Shown here: piece after piece, positions 12,501 through 23,483 of the stretch
How the letters are laid out: each line of letters begins with the position of its first letter
How positions within the stretch are numbered: the stretch's first letter is position 1
Source of the DNA: Corticium candelabrum
Lineage: Eukaryota > Porifera > Homoscleromorpha > Homosclerophorida > Plakinidae
Length of the DNA stretch: 64,000 bases
Assembly: GCF_963422355.1 (NCBI RefSeq)
Contig: NC_085100.1
Location: 5,478,568 to 5,542,567, forward strand
Direction of reading: 5' to 3'
The notes under the pieces: generated by a model
What the model was told of the DNA's origin: nothing
Databases searched by the model: none
The model's input: only the letters and a program-made list of their open reading frames with translations
Translations under genes and position numbers: made by a program

Positions 12501-15500
12501 AACTCACTCAGAGGCACTCGATATATTTCATCTTTGGATCTAACGCGATGATTTTGGCAGATACCACCGGCACCAGAATTGTGTCCACCAAAGACGACGT
12601 TGTCCACACCACAGATTATTTGAGTTCATGCCTATGCCCTTTGGTCTAAGTGGTGCACCAGTCACGTTCCAGCATATGATGAATCAGTTGTTGGTTGGGA
12701 AGGACAATTCGGTGATCTTTAGTAGAAAAAACATCTTCAACATCTGCAAGCAGCACGTACTGTTACTGCTGAGGGAGGCTAGTCTGAGAGCCAAACCAAC
12801 TAAGTGTAGACTTGGAATGCACAAGACACCATACCTTGCCTATGAGGTGGGCCAAGATACTATTCAACCTGCCCCCAAAAGGTCAGATGCATTCAGAAGA
12901 TTGCTCAACCCAAAACCAAGAGAGACATCAGATCATTTCTCAGCCAGGTGGGCTACTATCGGCGATTCATTCCACACATGGTAGAGACTGCTGCACCATT
13001 GTCTGATAGTACAAAGAAGACGGCACCTACTGAAGTTGTATGGACCAAGAGTGTGACCAAGTTTTCACCAAGTTGAAGCATCAGCCAGCTTCCAGGCCAG
13101 TGTTGCAAAGTCCCGACTTTGAAAAGAAGTTCATCCTGCAGATGGATGCCTTTGCACGAGGCCTAGGTGAAGTGTTGAGCCAAGTGGGACCAGACGGAGA
13201 GAAACACTGCTGCCAAGTCAAAACTTGCTGCAAAAACAAAAGTATGGTGCAGTGGAGCTACAGTGCTGAGCTATTGTGTGAGCAGTGCAAGCTCTACATG
13301 TGTACGTGGATGGTAAGTAGTTCATCGGGGAGACCGAACATCACATGTTGCGATATCTACAGCATATGGTAAACAAGAACAACAAACTGACTAGATGGAC
13401 TCTGATTTTGCAGCAATAGGAGAGGGACACCCGTTACTGACCGAGAAGGGCAAATAAAACTGCTCATACTCTGTCCAGACTGCCGTTGCTCTAAAGTTAT
13501 GGGTCAAAAACGTGTGACTATTTTCGTCTGACTGACAGGGGAAGACGTGACAGTAATAGACAGTTAAGCGTGTGTTAGATTATTGGAGGACTTAGCATGC
13601 GGGAGGTGGCGTTGTTGCATTCTGGGTTTTGGTGACTGACAGAATAAATCACAATTTGTAATCACTACTCAATGTCTATTGACATAAACAAAATGAGATG
13701 CTATAAATCTTGTTTGCGTTCAGCCTGCTGTCAAATAACTACATACAGCTGTCACTAGAATGCATATGCATATTGCCGTAATTTACAATACATGTAAGGA
13801 TTTCCCAGGTTTGGGGGAGTAGCCAGACTTTTACTTCTATACCTCTCGAAAAAGCCTAAAACAAGGGTATTCTAAAACAGAGTTATCAAAAGCACAAACC
13901 TTGATATGTTGGAGTACTATTACAAATCCAATTTACAAGAAAATAATAAAACATAAACCTGTAGCATGGATAATTCTATTTTCATCTTCTTTTCGTCTTT
14001 CTTCTTCTTCAATAAGAATAACTCTTAATCCACAGAACATCCATTCTAGCAATTTGGGGAAAATTCATAAAATAACATTAATTTGTTTCCTTTAATTAAT
14101 GAAAAAGGAGAAATATCAAAAAGAAAAGTAGTACTGCTACTGCACTTGAGATATAAACCCCAGGCTCCATAATCAATTTCATTCCGTAATTTCCTGTGTC
14201 CAAAACCTAACAACGCTTGAAGGGTATCCTCAATCCTACAGAATGCTGACTGGAAGCTACATACAATAAAGAGAGCACACTATATCATTGCAATGAACTG
14301 CATATGAGAGGTCTGTGCTTAATTAAAGTTATCTAGATACCTAGTTAATAAGTGCAAGCTCGATTAATCTTTGAAGTCAGGTTCTTCTATCAGCATCACA
14401 TTTTGCCCGTCGGGCAAGTGGCTTCACATTTCAGTTTACCCAAAATATCTTGTAGTTGCCCTGGTACATGCATTAGGTAAGATCATCATGATTCATTGAC
14501 TAATAGTTCTAATACTTTTATTAAGACCATCTTAATGACTGTCACATTACAGGTTTAGCAATAATATCATGTTTCAATTAACTTAATCTCTTTAATAGTC
14601 TAATTTAATCTTTGAAAGTGGTCTCAGCTGGCATTGACTAAAGTCCATCACCTTTCGAGAGATCTTGACATGCCAGAAACTGATATGATCACCAAATTTC
14701 AAAGTCAATTTTCTTTTTAGCATGTCATTTCAACATTTAGCAGTACATACATCAATACCGTTCATGTTTAATAACTTTACATAGAGCTGCCGCAAAGAAC
14801 TAAACTGCAGCACATTCTTCTTCTCAAACTGCTCTACCTCAATCTCGGAAATGACCTTTCTAAACACATAATAACCCAGGTCCTGCACTTTTTCAAGACG
14901 CTGCAGATTCTGTTTCTGTGTATATGCAGACTAGCATGATCGATGGTACCACACTTCAATAGCAATCATATCTTGATGTACAATAGCCAGGAAGACACAT
15001 CCATCACATCGTACTCGTGCTGCATTCAATAAAGTAGCACTGGCATTCTTCGTCAAACACTGGCTTAAAGACTATTCATGGTGTTTAGTCCTCATTTTGA
15101 TAGACTGACTGATAATACAAGCTGCTAGGTCAGTTGCTGACACTCTAGCCCGGGAAGATCTGTGATCAGTAGTGGGCTGCAGCAGATGGCGGCCAGCTCC
15201 AACTTCAAGCAGTTTTCACTAAGGCTATCATGGCTCTTTAGCTGGGAAAATTCTCCTTGCTGTGTTTGTTTCTCATTCATCCGATGAAACTGCAGTCTGG
15301 CCAACAATGTCTTGTTCGTGTAAGTCTGATAATGCTGTCGATGGTACCCACCATGAGGTCCTTTGTCAAACTGGCAAGCCAAATTATTATAAATGTGATC
15401 TTGACGCTTTTTGGCTGCTTTTTAAAATGTTTCCCAGCTTCTGGTAGTAAACAGAGTGAGCCATCTGGTAGTCGTCAAGAAAGTGACAAAGACAGCTATC

Positions 15501-17241
15501 TAAATCATTTGCCTTTCGTTTGGCTGACAGTTCAACACAAACAGAATCGTCCATTCATCCAACACTGTATAACAACACACAAATCCAGAAAATACTCACT
15601 ACACCTGCGATTGCTATTACAGAAGACCCGTATATAATATCCATGCCCACACAATTTCGTCATTACAGAATAGCTCATTTAATGTGCAATCCAACCAGCT
15701 GTTAAAATGACAGCAAGTGAATTTCAGCTACAAATACTATCATTTATCTGTTCGAGACAAGAAAGAAATGTTGTTTGAGACAAGGAGCATAACTGGGTTT
15801 TTAGCGTTCTACAAGGCTCAGCCCAAGAACTACCCCCACTCCTCCCCTAAGTGTACATAAAAAATTTTGGCCATGTGAAGCTATTCTAATGTACCATGGT
15901 ATTACAATAATTAAATAATTGGAAGCCCTTTCTAAGATTAATATGCACATTTTGTCATTCTGGCCAGTAGTCTTCCATTGTCGTTGTACTTTCTGCACAG
16001 AGTCCTCACCAGACAATTATATAAGATGGGCTGGCGTGTTTACAAACTGCTGGTACATGTTCGCTGGCATTTTATGAACAGCACAAAACATGTTTGTTAG
16101 TACCTACTGCAGAGTACCTATACAATCCCACACCATGTATGCTTCAAACACGTGCAACGAACATTTAGTTCGGACTAATGTGTCAACACTTGCGACAGAT
16201 AGTTACAACACGCGTATGCATAAATGCAATACCCTGACTTCAGTATCACTTCCTATCTACTTTTGGACCAAAAGAAATCATCGACATTTTATGCTCCGCT
16301 TCAAAGCACACAACTACTCCTACCCCTCCCACTAGTGTAGTACGCTTTGTACACTATTATGGATATGTAAATGTCAACAATTATGGATGACCCCTAAGAC
16401 TATTCTCATTCTTAATGCAATAGCCTAATGATGACAACTTAAATGTATAGAAAATAAAAAACAAAAAATAATGAAGACATGTTACCAAAACTCCTCGAAT
16501 CCAACCAAACTTGACTTCACTCTTTTGCTGTTGACTAAATTTGAGATCATGACTGTCACCTTCTGACACTCTGTTTCCACTCTAAGTAAAAAATAAGAAA
16601 TCAAGAGAGTATATCATATAAGATGTTGGCAGGAATTTATCTTAACATTTTTCTTAAAAGTATGTTGGCATATTTTGTAATGGCATATCCTAAAGTGCTT
16701 ATATTTACCATATATTCTCTTGTGCATGCTGTTTGAGCACCACGTTATTCAAAACTGAGAACAGTGACAATAAGCACATGTACACTTGTTTGTAGCAGTG
16801 TGCTTCCCAGCCTTTGTGTCTGCCAATAGCTGTTATACTTAACCTACAGCTATTTCTCACATGTATGGTATTGTTGAGCTTCCTTCTCCCTTGCCTCCCT
16901 GCTAGTGAAGTTAATTAATACAACAAAGTTTGAGCTTCATAGACCAGCTCTTTTGAGGTACTGCACAACAACCTGTACATCGCTATAATACTTAAAATGC
17001 ACATGGCAGATGAGGTTAATATACTGCTACGTTGTCTTCATATGCAAAATAAAAATGTCAGCAGGCTTTATACTAGAGTCAACTCATAAAACTGCCAATT
17101 CACCAAAATAAATCCCGTGCCGGCCAATTTTCATGTATCTTAATATACTATATAACCTAAATGCTACACCAAAAATGTTACAGGTTAAGTAGTTCTACTG
17201 ACGACACTACAAACAACAAATCTATCTGCATCATGTGCTGT

Positions 17242-17297
<56 letters not shown>

Positions 17298-19668
17298 TGT
17301 GTGTGTGTCTGTGTGTGTGTCTGTTTGTGTGTGTCTGTGTGTGTGTGTGTCTGTGTGTGTGTCTGTGTGTGTGCGTGCGTGTCTCGAGCAGAATCCAAGT
17401 CACACCTCCACACGGTGCCTGACGGAAGCAGCTGAGTGCTGGTCAAAGTGACTGGTCCTACGGAACTTCTGTTGCTCACTATTTGTTCTGACTTTGACGT
17501 CAGTTGATGTGCGAAATATGTGGTGCGTTTGCACTGCAGTGGTCTTGCACGCCCTCAGTGTATATCAACTAGTGCAAAAAAAGCTGAATGAAATGTTTCA
17601 AGACCCTAATTGTAAAAACAACAGCAAACTGTAACAATTGCTGTACCAGAGTCAACATCGGTTGCTGGAATATGAGAACACTTGTACTTCTTTTTAGCAT
17701 TTTAAAGAACAACAGGAGAGGTGTTGCTGTTGACCGAAAAACAACTCTCATGGTTCAAGAACTAATTCGTTTCAAATGAGTATTGTTAGAATAAGTGAGA
17801 CGAAATGGTTTGGAGAAGCTGTATATAAGATAGAAGGACACACTATCCTTCACTCTGAGAGACCATTGCCCAGAATAAGTAAACCTGTTGAGCAAAATAA
17901 AGATGTTGGAACTGTGTTGGATGGTTGTATGACCAAGGTTTGAAAGAACGCTGGGAAAATTTGGAAAGCAGTCAGTTCACGAATCATTTCGACTAGACTG
18001 AAACTTGATATATGCATTAACAGCAGCATCTATGGAGAGTTTATCAAGTTCAAAATTTATGACTATGATCAGTGTCTATGCACCAACCTTAGATGAGGTG
18101 CATCAGGGCGACTTGTTACTACTTGTTGGTGATTTCAATACCAAAGTTGGAAGTAACAGCAGACTTTCAGATGATCTATGTGGGAAAAAGATGAAGGTTA
18201 TCATGGCGTGGGAAAATGAATGAAAATAAAGAAGCACTGCTTTCATTCCGTACTTTAAACAATGAGCCTACTATCATCAATAAAATGTTTGAAAAGAAGA
18301 ACATTCACAAATACACCCTGGCAGTAAGAAATGGTATTGTATTGACTATGTCATCACGAGACAAAGCCAACGAAGTCATTGTTGTGACATTTCAGATTTG
18401 AGCTCAGCAGATTGTTGGATTGACGACAAATTGCTTCGAGCCCAACTCAAACAACCATCAACCTCAGACAAAATATCAAAATTTGAGACAAAGAGACATT
18501 ACAAGGTTAATTCTTTGCAATACCCACCTACACAAAATGGCTACAATACATTTGCTCATGAAGTTCTATCAAGCAAAATGGTGCAAAGACCTGACGAGAA
18601 TTGAGAAGTGGGGTGTGATTAAGAGTAGTGTGAGCCAAGCAGCTGAGACAATTCTTGGCTGGGAGTCACAATAACAGTCTGATATGTTTGCAACAAGAGC
18701 AGGCATAGAAGAGGCAGTTCATACTGTTGATAGGTGACAGAAGAATGGGGACTGACAATGAGTATCAGAAAACCAAGCTGTTAGTGGCTGGAGAGAAATC
18801 AGAGGATGAGCAAGAGTCATTGCCTATTATCATCCAAGGTGAAGTCATACAAGTTGTTAGCGACTTAAATACTTGGGCTCAATTATAGAATGTCAAGGAG
18901 AAGTTAACAGGGATATAAAAGAAAGGATTGGCAGAGCTTCTTAGCTTTCGAAATTTTACGATCTTCAATCTTTATGGACAGAAACCTGTCCATTGAGACA
19001 AGACTATAGCTCTTGGAATATTACTCCATAACTCAGAGGCTAGGTGCACCAAAAAGACGACACAAGCTGTTTAGAGACTTTTCATAACAGAGGACTCAGG
19101 AATATCCTAGGCGTGTTTAAACAATGCCGTGGTAAATCAGCCACTTTACTAGTGCTCAGGTAAAGTCAATGTTTGGGATGCCTGAGACCTTACCTTACAA
19201 GATATCATTTCATCTTGAAAGACTATGATGGCTTGGACACTTGTCAAGAATGACAGATGAACAAATCCCAAACAAAATTCTTTTGGCTGGTTGCCAAATA
19301 AACGTCCAGTGTATGGCCCAAAACTGCCTTGGCAAAACAAAGTTAAGTCGTGAAACGCTTCAACATCGATAAAAGAACTGGTTAAGATAGCCTGAGATCG
19401 CTCCTTATGGAGTAACACCTGCACTATTAAACCTTTTAACAGTGTGACTGTCAATGTAAGCCAGTCAGCTGAGCAACAAATAGTTTTTCCGTATGCAACA
19501 CTTGTGTTAGATCCTTCAGAAGACCTCGAGATATAGAACATCACAAATGTGATGCAATTTGAAATAATAAAGGGATATTGAGTCATCAGTTCCAGCTGTC
19601 TTTACAGAAGCCACAAGACGGAAGGCATCATCATCACAATGGCCTACTTCCAGGTCCAGGTCCAGGTC

Positions 19669-19759
<91 letters not shown>

Positions 19760-20792
19760 CTCAGGTCGAGTACCTCCACTTGGTGAGCCTGGTAATGCAG
19801 CATGTGGCTAAACTTGAGGTCCACTTGACAGTCTTCATGTGGAGTAGTTCAGAGATTGTCAGTGGTTCCACTTGTCTTGGTTTCACAAACCAAGAAAGAT
19901 ATTCTTTTCCCTGAAAGGTCGGCAAATTCCAAAATTTCATTTCATCTTTGAGATGCAGGAGTGACTACGCCAGGAAGATTGAAGAAACTTGGTCGTATGT
20001 ACAAACGTTAGTTGAAATTCCTACATCTGTAAATACAGGAGAACATTTTGACCATCAGGCGACCTTACAAGGCATCAAGAGATGTTGCTGGAGCACACCT
20101 GATAGGATCATAATCCAAGGATACCACTACCATGGTAAACTCTACTGTGGGCTGCTTCAAGGTTCAAGGTTCAAGGTGTGTGTGTGTGCGTGTGTGTGTG
20201 TGTGCGTGCGTGCGTGCGCGCGCCTTCCTGTACCTTACGCACTCCAGCTACAGCTGTCAAACACATGCACTACAATGAATTCTCTATTGAGCAACAGTAA
20301 AATATCTAACTACAAATAAGTGAAAACTCGACGCGAAGCAAGTCATGAATTCTAATTTACCTTATTCGCAGGTATGGGATCATGAAGTTCCCTCAGTGTT
20401 GGCCTCCCATGCCCTCGAGTGTTGCCAGAATCTTGACGGTAGAACATCGTCATAGGGACACGTTCTACTGTGTCTGTATAGTTAAGACTTGGTTGTGTTG
20501 TCGGAGATGAAACGTTTCCTCCATCTGAAGACGTAGGAGTGGATATCTCGAAATCTCTTACAATTCTTACCACTTTCCGTGGTGGTGAGCCATCCACTTC
20601 ATTCCCGCTTAGCCTTTCAGTGCTTACACGAGCTGAGTCAGATGAGGATACTTTAGGACTCGACGGTGGCGTAACGTAGACAGACAGAGCGCTCGTTGTA
20701 CTAGTAGCACAACTCATTAAATGAGGAGAGGCTGATACGGCAGTCGAGTCGTCGACATCCTCCACATTAAAACGCGTCTGTTTCGTTGCCAT
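2827..20792 (-). CDS. NKCC-type cation-chloride cotransporter (SLC12A1/2/3-like), 3' end outside window
   Basis: Electroneutral Na-(K)-Cl cotransporter of the plasma membrane. Nine minus-strand exons join with consistent phases and GT/AG sites: 20361-20792, 16486-16581, 7847-7922, 5181-5321, 5028-5122, 4853-4963, 3989-4288, 3663-3932 and 2827-2869, giving about 521 residues. The N-terminus (144 aa, Ser/Thr-rich) carries TRFNV at residues 6-10, the RFxV type of SPAK/OSR1 kinase docking site, and RPTLRELHD, like RPSLAELHD of NKCC1. Then come KFGWIRGVL, the first membrane helix ([20 protein letters not shown]), [36 protein letters not shown] and [10 protein letters not shown]. All are NKCC/NCC signatures rather than KCC ones. 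The remaining helices and the long cytosolic tail should lie left of position 1; I found no further exon in 1-2820. Introns reach about 8.5 kb and are full of transposons. Family assignment is secure. NKCC versus NCC is not resolved. Confidence 0.93.
5348..5729. mobile_element. pogo/Tigger-like non-autonomous element (MITE)
   Basis: A 382-bp element in an SLC12 intron. The left end reads CAGTAGGATGTCAGTTATCT and the right end is its near-perfect inverse (AATAACTGACATCCCACTG). It is flanked by TA on both sides (5346-5347 and 5730-5731), the expected target duplication. CAGT ends with a TCAGTTATC core are typical of pogo/Tigger elements. No transposase frame is present. Confidence 0.75.
5730..7846. 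other. SLC12 intron sequence with a CA-rich microsatellite
   Basis: AT-rich intron between two SLC12 exons. The only structured part is a (CA)n tract with an impure left shoulder at about 6470-6557. Nothing else is recognised. Confidence 0.5.
6470..6557. repeat. (CA)n microsatellite
   Basis: An impure CA/CCCA/CGCA run becomes a pure CA tract from about 6522 to 6557. Confidence 0.9.
8048..10688 (-). mobile_element. hAT DNA transposon, full length with TIRs and target duplication
   Basis: A 2.64 kb element in an SLC12 intron. The left end is CAGGGTTCTCCCTAGG. The right end, read inward on the other strand, is CAGGGTTCTCCCTATG. The 10-bp direct repeat TAGAAAGAGT abuts both ends (8038-8047 and 10689-10698). 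hAT elements usually duplicate 8 bp, so 10 is unusual. The transposase is on the minus strand. The element has the structure of a single, rather recent insertion. Confidence 0.85.
8239..10320 (-). pseudogene. hAT transposase (ZNF862/ZMYM6-like), one in-frame stop
   Basis: Two open segments, 9013-10320 (435 aa) and 8239-8973 (244 aa), lie in the same frame and are separated by one TGA at 9013-9015. The N-terminal part has a TTF-type zinc finger ([15 protein letters not shown] followed by a His-containing arm). It is followed by the RNase-H-like core with LMIDESTD. The C-terminal part ends in the hAT dimerisation region ([20 protein letters not shown]). Length and domain order match ZNF862-like hAT transposases. 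A 20-bp duplication lies at the start codon (about 10307-10346). The protein is probably inactive because of the stop, unless it is read through. Confidence 0.85.
11223..11930 (+). pseudogene. Ty3-type integrase fragment
   Basis: Integrase core C-terminal half with the [12 protein letters not shown] motif, then [19 protein letters not shown] and the [12 protein letters not shown] segment. Interrupted by stop codons (for example at 11546-11548) and frameshifts. It precedes the RT of the same element, the reverse of the canonical Ty3 order. Confidence 0.75.
12250..13372 (+). pseudogene. Ty3-type reverse transcriptase and RNase H fragments
   Basis: The RT palm region is recognisable by [20 protein letters not shown]; the active-site block is degenerate. 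RNase H follows with [20 protein letters not shown]. Several frameshifts and stops make it non-functional. Confidence 0.7.
13665..14639. other. SLC12 intron without recognised content
   Basis: AT-rich. I see only a short palindrome (TGCCCGTCGGGCA near 14405) and no coding signal. Confidence 0.4.
14640..15470 (-). pseudogene. Fragment of a transposon-associated zinc-domain gene
   Basis: Minus-strand frames resemble the N-terminal zinc-binding module of large uncharacterised ORFs common in cnidarian and sponge repeats. Visible pieces are [20 protein letters not shown] near 15350, then [20 protein letters not shown] followed by YHRSC, then [20 protein letters not shown] with a Leu-rich end near 14780. 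The spacing of CxxC and YHR..C/H pairs suggests metal binding. Frameshifts and stops break it. Assignment is by remembered family appearance only. Confidence 0.4.
15471..16485. other. SLC12 intron without recognised content
   Basis: No coding signal or clear repeat structure on either strand. Confidence 0.4.
17236..17382. repeat. (TG)n microsatellite with TC interruptions
   Basis: A pure TG run for about 60 bp, then (TG)n with regular TCTG interruptions. All long Cys-Val frames here are artefacts of the repeat. Confidence 0.95.
17600..19470 (+). mobile_element. RTE/BovB-like LINE relic, internally deleted
   Basis: The 5' part encodes an AP-endonuclease domain: [10 protein letters not shown] near 17655, [43 protein letters not shown] and [13 protein letters not shown]. 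From about 18730 the frame resembles the RT 3' end ([36 protein letters not shown]). The catalytic RT core between them is missing and stops are frequent. The endonuclease wording matches the CFDP2-like RTE family of aquatic animals. It sits in an SLC12 intron on the opposite strand to the host gene. Confidence 0.75.
19673..19758. repeat. (TG)n microsatellite
   Basis: About 86 bp of uninterrupted TG, preceded by GGTCCA repeats (CCAGGTCCAGGTCCAGGTCC). Confidence 0.97.
20176..20222. repeat. (TG)n/(CG)n microsatellite
   Basis: A TG run with GCGTGCGTGCGCGCG at its end, preceded by GGTTCAAGGTTCAAGG. Confidence 0.9.
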
Positions 20793-20869
20793 TTCTCCTA
20801 AGGACCCCGTACATGTACAGCTAGTGTGTACGTGCCAAAGCGAAGATACTATCCTTGGAGTCCACTCCT

Positions 20870-21500
20870 TAAGCCTCGCGTAGCCAGACCCTCTGCCGAC
20901 ATGTTTAGTTTAGTCTACTATTAGACGTTGTTTTTGTGCAAAGAACTGGAGCGTCCGGCTCTCACAAGGACTTTTGGATTTGGCGATCACACGTGTTGAG
21001 TGCTTTGGAATGGTTGAAAGAGAACAATTTAGACTAACGTTGTATTTCTAGTGAGTACTCTCTCCTGGCTCATCTTCCGGTAGATGGTGATATGCCAGTT
21101 TTGTCTGTAGTCTCTAGAGTAATGACGAAGTGACCATCAAGCTGATCAGAATAGTGTAGACTAGGATGACCTGCCGACCAGCTTTGTGCCAATAACGTAT
21201 CGAAGAACGACTGAACTGGAGACTATTCAGCGTTCTGTACAGCAAAACGATTTCTTGGCGTGGCCACAGGTTACAAAGACTCCAATCAACGAGTCTCAGT
21301 CCGAGGGCTACATGACCCGTGTCTTTCCTACTCTTTTTCCTAAAGGCGCTGCAGACTTTACTGCACTGCTTATGCGACATGTTGCCATTGGCTGTACGTA
21401 GCACGTACCTCATGTGATGTATGAAGAGGGTATATATCTGTTTGCCAGGCACCCACGATTTCGATACTTCGCTCTTAATTAACACCAAAACAACAACCAG
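20870..21500 (+). mobile_element. Helitron replicase relic (Helitron-like N domain)
   Basis: Plus-strand frames contain VLSALEWLKENN near 21000, LLAHLPVDGDMPVLSVVSRV near 21068, PINESQSEGYMTRVFPTLFP at about 21283-21340, GAADF, and FARHPRFRYFALN near 21450. This order (ALEWLKxNN, LPxDG, GYLxxAFPTLFPxG, ARHPRFRYFALN) is the Helitron-like domain upstream of the Rep motif. At least two frameshifts and a stop after FALN end it. The relic lies 80-700 bp upstream of the SLC12 start codon, so it may overlap that promoter. Confidence 0.7.
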
Positions 21501-21534
21501 GAAAATGGTATGAAATATTTTTGTACTGTTAGGT

Positions 21535-21810
21535 TTCCCTTTCCCTTCCCGTGGGTGGGTCCGGGGTGAATGCGATTTATCTAGGCAGTTCCCCTTTCCT
21601 TCCCAACCTGACTGGTGTTGTCAGGAGCGCGTAGTTATTGGTTGTAGTAGTTCCTTGCCCGTGGGTGAGTGTGGCGTGGATGCGTTTTATGTAGGCAGCT
21701 CCCCTTTCCTTCCCAACCTGGCTAGTATATCATATTCCCTTCCTTTCCTCCTGAACCGGTTAGGGCGGGGCAGGAGTGTATAATTTTTCTTTCCTGTGGG
21801 TGGGCTTGGG
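21535..21810. repeat. Degenerate tandem repeat, about 105-bp unit
   Basis: TTCCCGTGGGTGGGTCCGGG followed by a GTGAATGCGATTTATCTAGG-type segment and CCCCTTTCCTTCCCAACCTG recurs at about 21555, 21657 and, partially, 21790. Pyrimidine-rich blocks alternate with GTGGGTG blocks. Confidence 0.7.
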
Positions 21811-23024
21811 GTGTCGGTCAAAATCCAGTCACACCTCCTCGTGATGACCGATGGTAACAGCATCTTTTTGTGCTGGCTAACATGACTGGTACAGTTGCTG
21901 TAATTTCCATGTTACAGTACAATTGTTGATACTAGAGAGTGTAACGAGAGGCTATTACATTTGCATATTTAAATAAACGAGGTCAACACTAGTGTAACGA
22001 GAGACTGACACAATATGTCTATGTCTACATATCTGCTGTAAGTCTATCTGCTGCCACATCCGTTTCAGCCAGAAGTCTAGCGCACGTGCTTTATTGTGCG
22101 CTTGTGGGCGTGTGTACTTAACGAACCATAAACTTTAATGTAATTTACGTTAGCACTATACCTGGACGTGCAATCACTCTCCATGCACAATGCCAAATCA
22201 CTGTGTTTCCCACTGAGGCTCGCTCAACAATGCTTTGCATTATTAACTAGTATTTATACTATGTGTACTCCACCCACTACAAACCACTCCTGCTACAATA
22301 AGGTTAGCAACCAAGGATGTGATATCCATGTGAAATTATCAAGTGTTCAAAATTCTTGTCTTTATTCTTGGTACAAGGACTTGCCTAGGAACTTCAACCT
22401 AGGATGTTGCTTTCACGATCATGTAGTCAGTTGTTGAGTTCACTGCAGCAGAGACTAACACCTTGTAATTCATCCAGAAAAGTTACTACATGTATGCTGA
22501 AAGCAAGAAACACCCTTGTATAAAATCCTATACTATAATACACCAACCCACGCTTCCGTCTGTCTGGATGTCTGTCTGTAACATGCCAATCGACACAACG
22601 CCTGCCTCCGCATAAATAGGTGACATAGTTCTGTTCAAGAAATACAAAAAGATGCCTTAAAACCTTGAAATGTTACTCCAGCATGCTACTGTTACTATGA
22701 TGCTCCCACTACAACATGTTCTCTTTCCCAGCTTAGTAAAGGTACACTTGACCTCTGATTGATTTCACTAAATTACGCCACTGCTGCCCATAGTGCTTTC
22801 TAAATTATGAAACAGTGACTGAAACATTCCTACTCATCTACTCATTAACTAAGCTTCAACGGAGACAACTGATTGAGCACAAAGAGATACACTACGTGTA
22901 CATTGCAGCTATGAACAATAGGTAGAGTTAGAGGTAATACAATACTGTCCATCACACTTACAGATGAAACAACCACCAACACATGTAACTACCATTGTCT
23001 AGAGCAGAGTCTTTACATCTCCAG
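21811..23024. other. Intergenic stretch downstream of COX5A
   Basis: No exon or RNA gene recognised. The part next to 23025 is probably the COX5A 3' untranslated region. Confidence 0.4.
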
Positions 23025-23483
23025 TTAGCGCAAAGCAGCCGCCGGTGAAGCTGTATTATGCCCGAGTACGTTGACTGTGTGCTGAGACAACTCCTGAACT
23101 TTGTCCAGCCCCAGTTCTTCAGGTGTGCTGATTCCCAACTCATCCAGAGTCGGCCTCACACTCTGAATGATATAATCATAAATCTCCTTATTGTTAGCTC
23201 CCTTCTCATTCACCGCTTCCAAAATACGAATAGACATGGCCACATCATTGAGTCGACGAGCAGCACGTAGCATTGCAGCAACAACACGAGACTCGGGAAC
23301 CAAATCATGACCGTAAATAACGTTGAGACCTTGTCGCAACTCCCAGTCGTCTAATTCGTCACTGTTAAACCAGTCTTCAAAACGGTCATCAAACTCTTGC
23401 TCAGTCTCACCCTTGATAACAGGGCGTATAATTCTAGGACCGTGCGCCTGCCGTTGAGAAGTGGCTACACAAGAACGTAACAT
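23025..23483 (-). CDS. COX5A: Cytochrome c oxidase subunit 5A
   Basis: Nuclear-encoded structural subunit of respiratory complex IV in the mitochondrial inner membrane. A single exon encodes 152 aa from the ATG at 23483; the human protein has 150. Family hallmarks are EQEFDDRFEDWFNSDELDDW, ELRQGLNVIYGHDLVPE, AALRAARRLND-like MLRAARRLNDVAMSIRILE, and RPTLDELGISTPEELGLDKV. The first 20 or so residues (MLRSCVATSQRQAHGPR) are basic and hydroxylated, as expected of a mitochondrial presequence. An upstream in-frame codon at 23528 adds an unlikely hydrophobic leader, so I chose 23483. The C-terminal tail after LGLDKV is about 24 residues longer than usual. Confidence 0.95.
   Translation of the reverse strand: MLRSCVATSQRQAHGPRIIRPVIKGETEQEFDDRFEDWFNSDELDDWELRQGLNVIYGHDLVPESRVVAAMLRAARRLNDVAMSIRILEAVNEKGANNKEIYDYIIQSVRPTLDELGISTPEELGLDKVQELSQHTVNVLGHNTASPAAALR

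Larger units (their letters stand above)
11071..13664 (+). mobile_element. Defective Gmr1-like Ty3/gypsy LTR element
   Basis: Short LTRs of about 120 bp flank the element: 11071-11191, starting TGTGACAGTAATAGACAG, and a diverged copy at about 13547-13664. A primer-binding-like site (TTGGTGACAGAATTGGGA) follows the left LTR and a purine run (AGGGGAAGA) precedes the right one. The internal order is integrase (11223-11930; [20 protein letters not shown]), linker, reverse transcriptase (12250-12980; [20 protein letters not shown]), RNase H (13040-13250), then LTR. Gag and protease are missing and there are many stops. Integrase before RT is the order of the Gmr1 group. No target duplication is visible. 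Confidence 0.7.

Noticed and set aside
17161..17479. Long Cys-Val and Thr-His frames over the TG repeat
   Set aside because: They are translations of a (TG)n microsatellite and appear in all frames of both strands.
19516..19914. Long frames across the TG repeat at 19.7 kb
   Set aside because: Repeat artefact; the same applies to 55.4-55.8 kb.
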